Assembly (NCBI GenBank): GCA_940337035.1
Contig: CALNHX010002771.1
Location: forward strand, 1 to 64,000
Reading direction: 5' to 3'
DNA: 64,000 bases
Source: Agriotes lineatus
Taxonomy: Eukaryota; Arthropoda; Insecta; Coleoptera; Elateridae
The notes below the pieces were generated by a model that saw nothing but the letters and a program-made list of their open reading frames with translations, searched no databases and had not been told where the DNA came from. A program made the position numbers and the translations under genes. Position 1 is the first letter of the stretch, and each line of letters starts with the position of its first letter. This document shows, one piece after another, positions 62,751 through 64,000 of the stretch.

Positions 62751-64000
62751 GGTCCTATATGTCCCAAATGTCCCATATGTCCCATATGTCCCTAATGTCC
62801 CAGGCGTCCTAAATTTCCCATATGTCCTTAACGTCCCAGACGTCCCAGACGTCCTAGATGTCTCATATGTCCTTAACGTCTCAGACGTCCCAGATGTCCC
62901 ATATGTCCCTAACGTCCCCGACGTCCCAGATGTCCCACATGCCCCATATGTCCCTAATGTTACAGACGTCCCAGCTGTCCCGTATGTCCCTAACGTCCCA
63001 GACGACCTTGATGTCCTATATGTCCCTAACGTCCCAGACGTCCCAGATGTCCCATATGTCCCTAACGTCCCATACGTCCCAGATGTCCAATATATCCCTA
63101 ACGTCCCAGACGTCCTAGGTGTCCCATATGTCCTTAACGTTCCAGACGTCCTAGATGTCCCATATGTCCCTAACGTCCCAGACGACCAAGATGTCCTATA
63201 TGTCCCTAACGTCGCAGACGTCCCAGATGTCCCATATGTCCCTAACGTCCCATACGTCCCAGATGTCCCATATGTCCCTAACGACCTAGACGTCCCAGAT
63301 GTCATATATGTCCCATATGTCCCTAATGGTCCAGGCGCCCCAGATGTCCCATATGTCCTATATGTCCCTAATGCCCCAGGCGTCCTAAATGTCCCATATG
63401 TCCCTAACGTCCCAGACGTCCCACACGTCCTAGATGTCCCATATGTCCTTAACGTCCCAGACGTCCCAGATGTCCCACATGTCCCTAACGTCCCAGACGT
63501 CCCAGACGTCCCACACGTCCTAGATGTCCCATATGTCATTAACGTCCCATACGTCCCAGATGTCTCATATGTCCCAAACGACCTAGACGTCCCAAATGTC
63601 CCATATGTCCCATATGTCCCTAATGTCCCAGGCGCCCAGATGTCCCATATGTCCTATATGTCCCTAATGCCCCAGGCGTCCTAAATGTCCCATATGTCCC
63701 TAACGTCCCAGACGTCCCACACGTCCTAGATGTCCCATATGTCCTTAACGTCCCAGACGCCCCAGATGTCCCACATGTCCCTAACGTCCCAGACGTCCCA
63801 GATGTCCCACATGTCCCTAACGTCCCAGACGTCCCAGATGTCCCATATGTCCCATATGTCCCTAATGTCCCAGGCGTCCTAAATTTCCCATATGTCCTTA
63901 ACGTCCCAGACGTCCCAGACGTCCTAGATGTCTCATATGTCCTTAACGTCTCAGACGTCCCAGATGTCCCATATGTCCCTAACGTCCCCGACGTCCCAGA
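62751..64000. repeat. 1070-bp HOR reaching the window end, with 296-bp sub-duplication
   Basis: The AAATTTCCC word at 62811 recurs at 63881, and about 140 bp around it match up to the last base, so the period is 1070 bp (119 units less one base). Inside it, ATGCCCCAGG occurs at 63371 and 63667, a 296-bp offset. That is 33 units less one base, explained by GGCGCCCAGATG near 63632 having lost one C. The motif CACACGTCC is specific to this part. The array clearly continues beyond 64000. Confidence 0.82.

Larger units (their letters stand above)
1..64000. repeat. 9-bp-unit satellite/megasatellite array (whole window)
   Basis: Every line of the window can be cut into 9-bp units that share the core GTCCC plus four variable bases. 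The most frequent units end in AGAC, AGAT, ATAT, TAAC and TAAT; less frequent ones end in AGGC, AGCT, AAGC and ACAT. A typical word runs in the order AGAC, AGAT, ATAT, TAAC (36 bp), or has one extra ATAT unit (45 bp). From that four-unit consensus I estimate about 56% G+C, strong strand asymmetry (C about 39%, G about 17% on the plus strand) and close to two CpG per 36 bp. No stretch longer than a few tens of bases falls outside the pattern, so no unique flank, gene or mobile element is visible. The array runs off both ends. The HOR architecture suggests eukaryotic satellite DNA; the family and species are not recognised. Confidence 0.97.

Noticed and set aside
275..63539. Many shorter open frames (Val-Pro-X, Gly-Thr-X and Ser-Gln-Thr/Met-Ser-His types)
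   Set aside because: They are the readings of the same repeat in different frames and strands. Their ends coincide with phase slips or the TAG-bearing junction.
1..64000. CRISPR array
   Set aside because: There are no unique spacers: the segments between cores are four bases drawn from a small alphabet, and no cas genes are present.
1..64000. Telomere or interstitial telomeric tract
   Set aside because: CCCTAAC occurs singly within 9-bp units and never as a tandem hexamer run.
1..64000. Transposon, LTR or insertion sequence as the source of the long duplications
   Set aside because: There are no terminal repeats, target-site duplications or transposase-like frames. Duplication borders stay in the 9-bp register, which fits unequal exchange or slippage.
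1..64000. tRNA, rRNA or other structured RNA genes
   Set aside because: No stretch departs from the 9-bp repeat long enough to hold one, and no cloverleaf or conserved rRNA segment was seen.
1..64000. Bacterial repetitive surface or ice-nucleation-type protein gene
   Set aside because: There is no ribosome binding site, N-terminal leader, anchor domain or flanking genes. Open frames run on both strands and are broken by out-of-frame indels across most of the window.

Overview
The whole 64 kb window is one uninterrupted tandem-repeat (satellite or megasatellite) array. I find no conventional gene, RNA gene, transposon or unique-sequence island in it. The base unit is 9 bp: a conserved GTCCC core followed by four variable bases. 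The commonest units are GTCCCAGAC, GTCCCAGAT, GTCCCATAT and GTCCCTAAC. Others end in AGGC, AGCT, AAGC, TAAAT-type or CTAGAT-type variants. Units are not arranged at random. They form 36-45 bp 'words' that usually close with an AAC or AAT unit. The words form blocks of about 0.1-0.4 kb, the blocks form higher-order repeats (HORs) of about 0.9-2.6 kb, and these are copied in segmental duplications at offsets of about 2.06, 7.6, 7.9-8.3 and 19.8 kb. Both window edges lie inside the array, so its true length is unknown.

The organism cannot be named from this sequence. A nested HOR hierarchy of this size with no gene in 64 kb points to a eukaryotic chromosome (a heterochromatic, centromeric, subtelomeric or giant minisatellite locus). 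I do not recognise the 9-bp family.

Layout (boundaries judged by eye): 1-2555 block A; 2556-4340 block B (signature ADPYGPN in one translated frame); 4341-12240 block C (HORs of 881, about 1205 and 1339 bp with a recurring TAG-bearing junction and a T5 marker); 12241-19300 block D (HORs of 1323, 1602 and 1449 bp); 19301-19809 a linker; 19810-22366 a second copy of A; 22367-24500 a second copy of B; 24501-39500 C-type and E-type material, including a clean 2061-bp tandem duplication and a 7.9-8.3 kb offset duplication; 39500-57230 block E, including a 7.58 kb offset duplication; 57231-64000 a more heterogeneous part with shorter local repeats.

Because 9 is a multiple of 3 and most units lack in-phase stops, long open frames occur on both strands: Val-Pro-X on the plus strand and Gly-Thr-X on the minus strand. 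The longest, at 48660-57143, is 2827 codons. I read these as by-products of the repeat. They overlap each other on opposite strands, begin at GTG or at arbitrary repeat units, end at phase slips, and vary freely at amino-acid-changing positions. A real repetitive protein cannot be fully excluded without transcript data.
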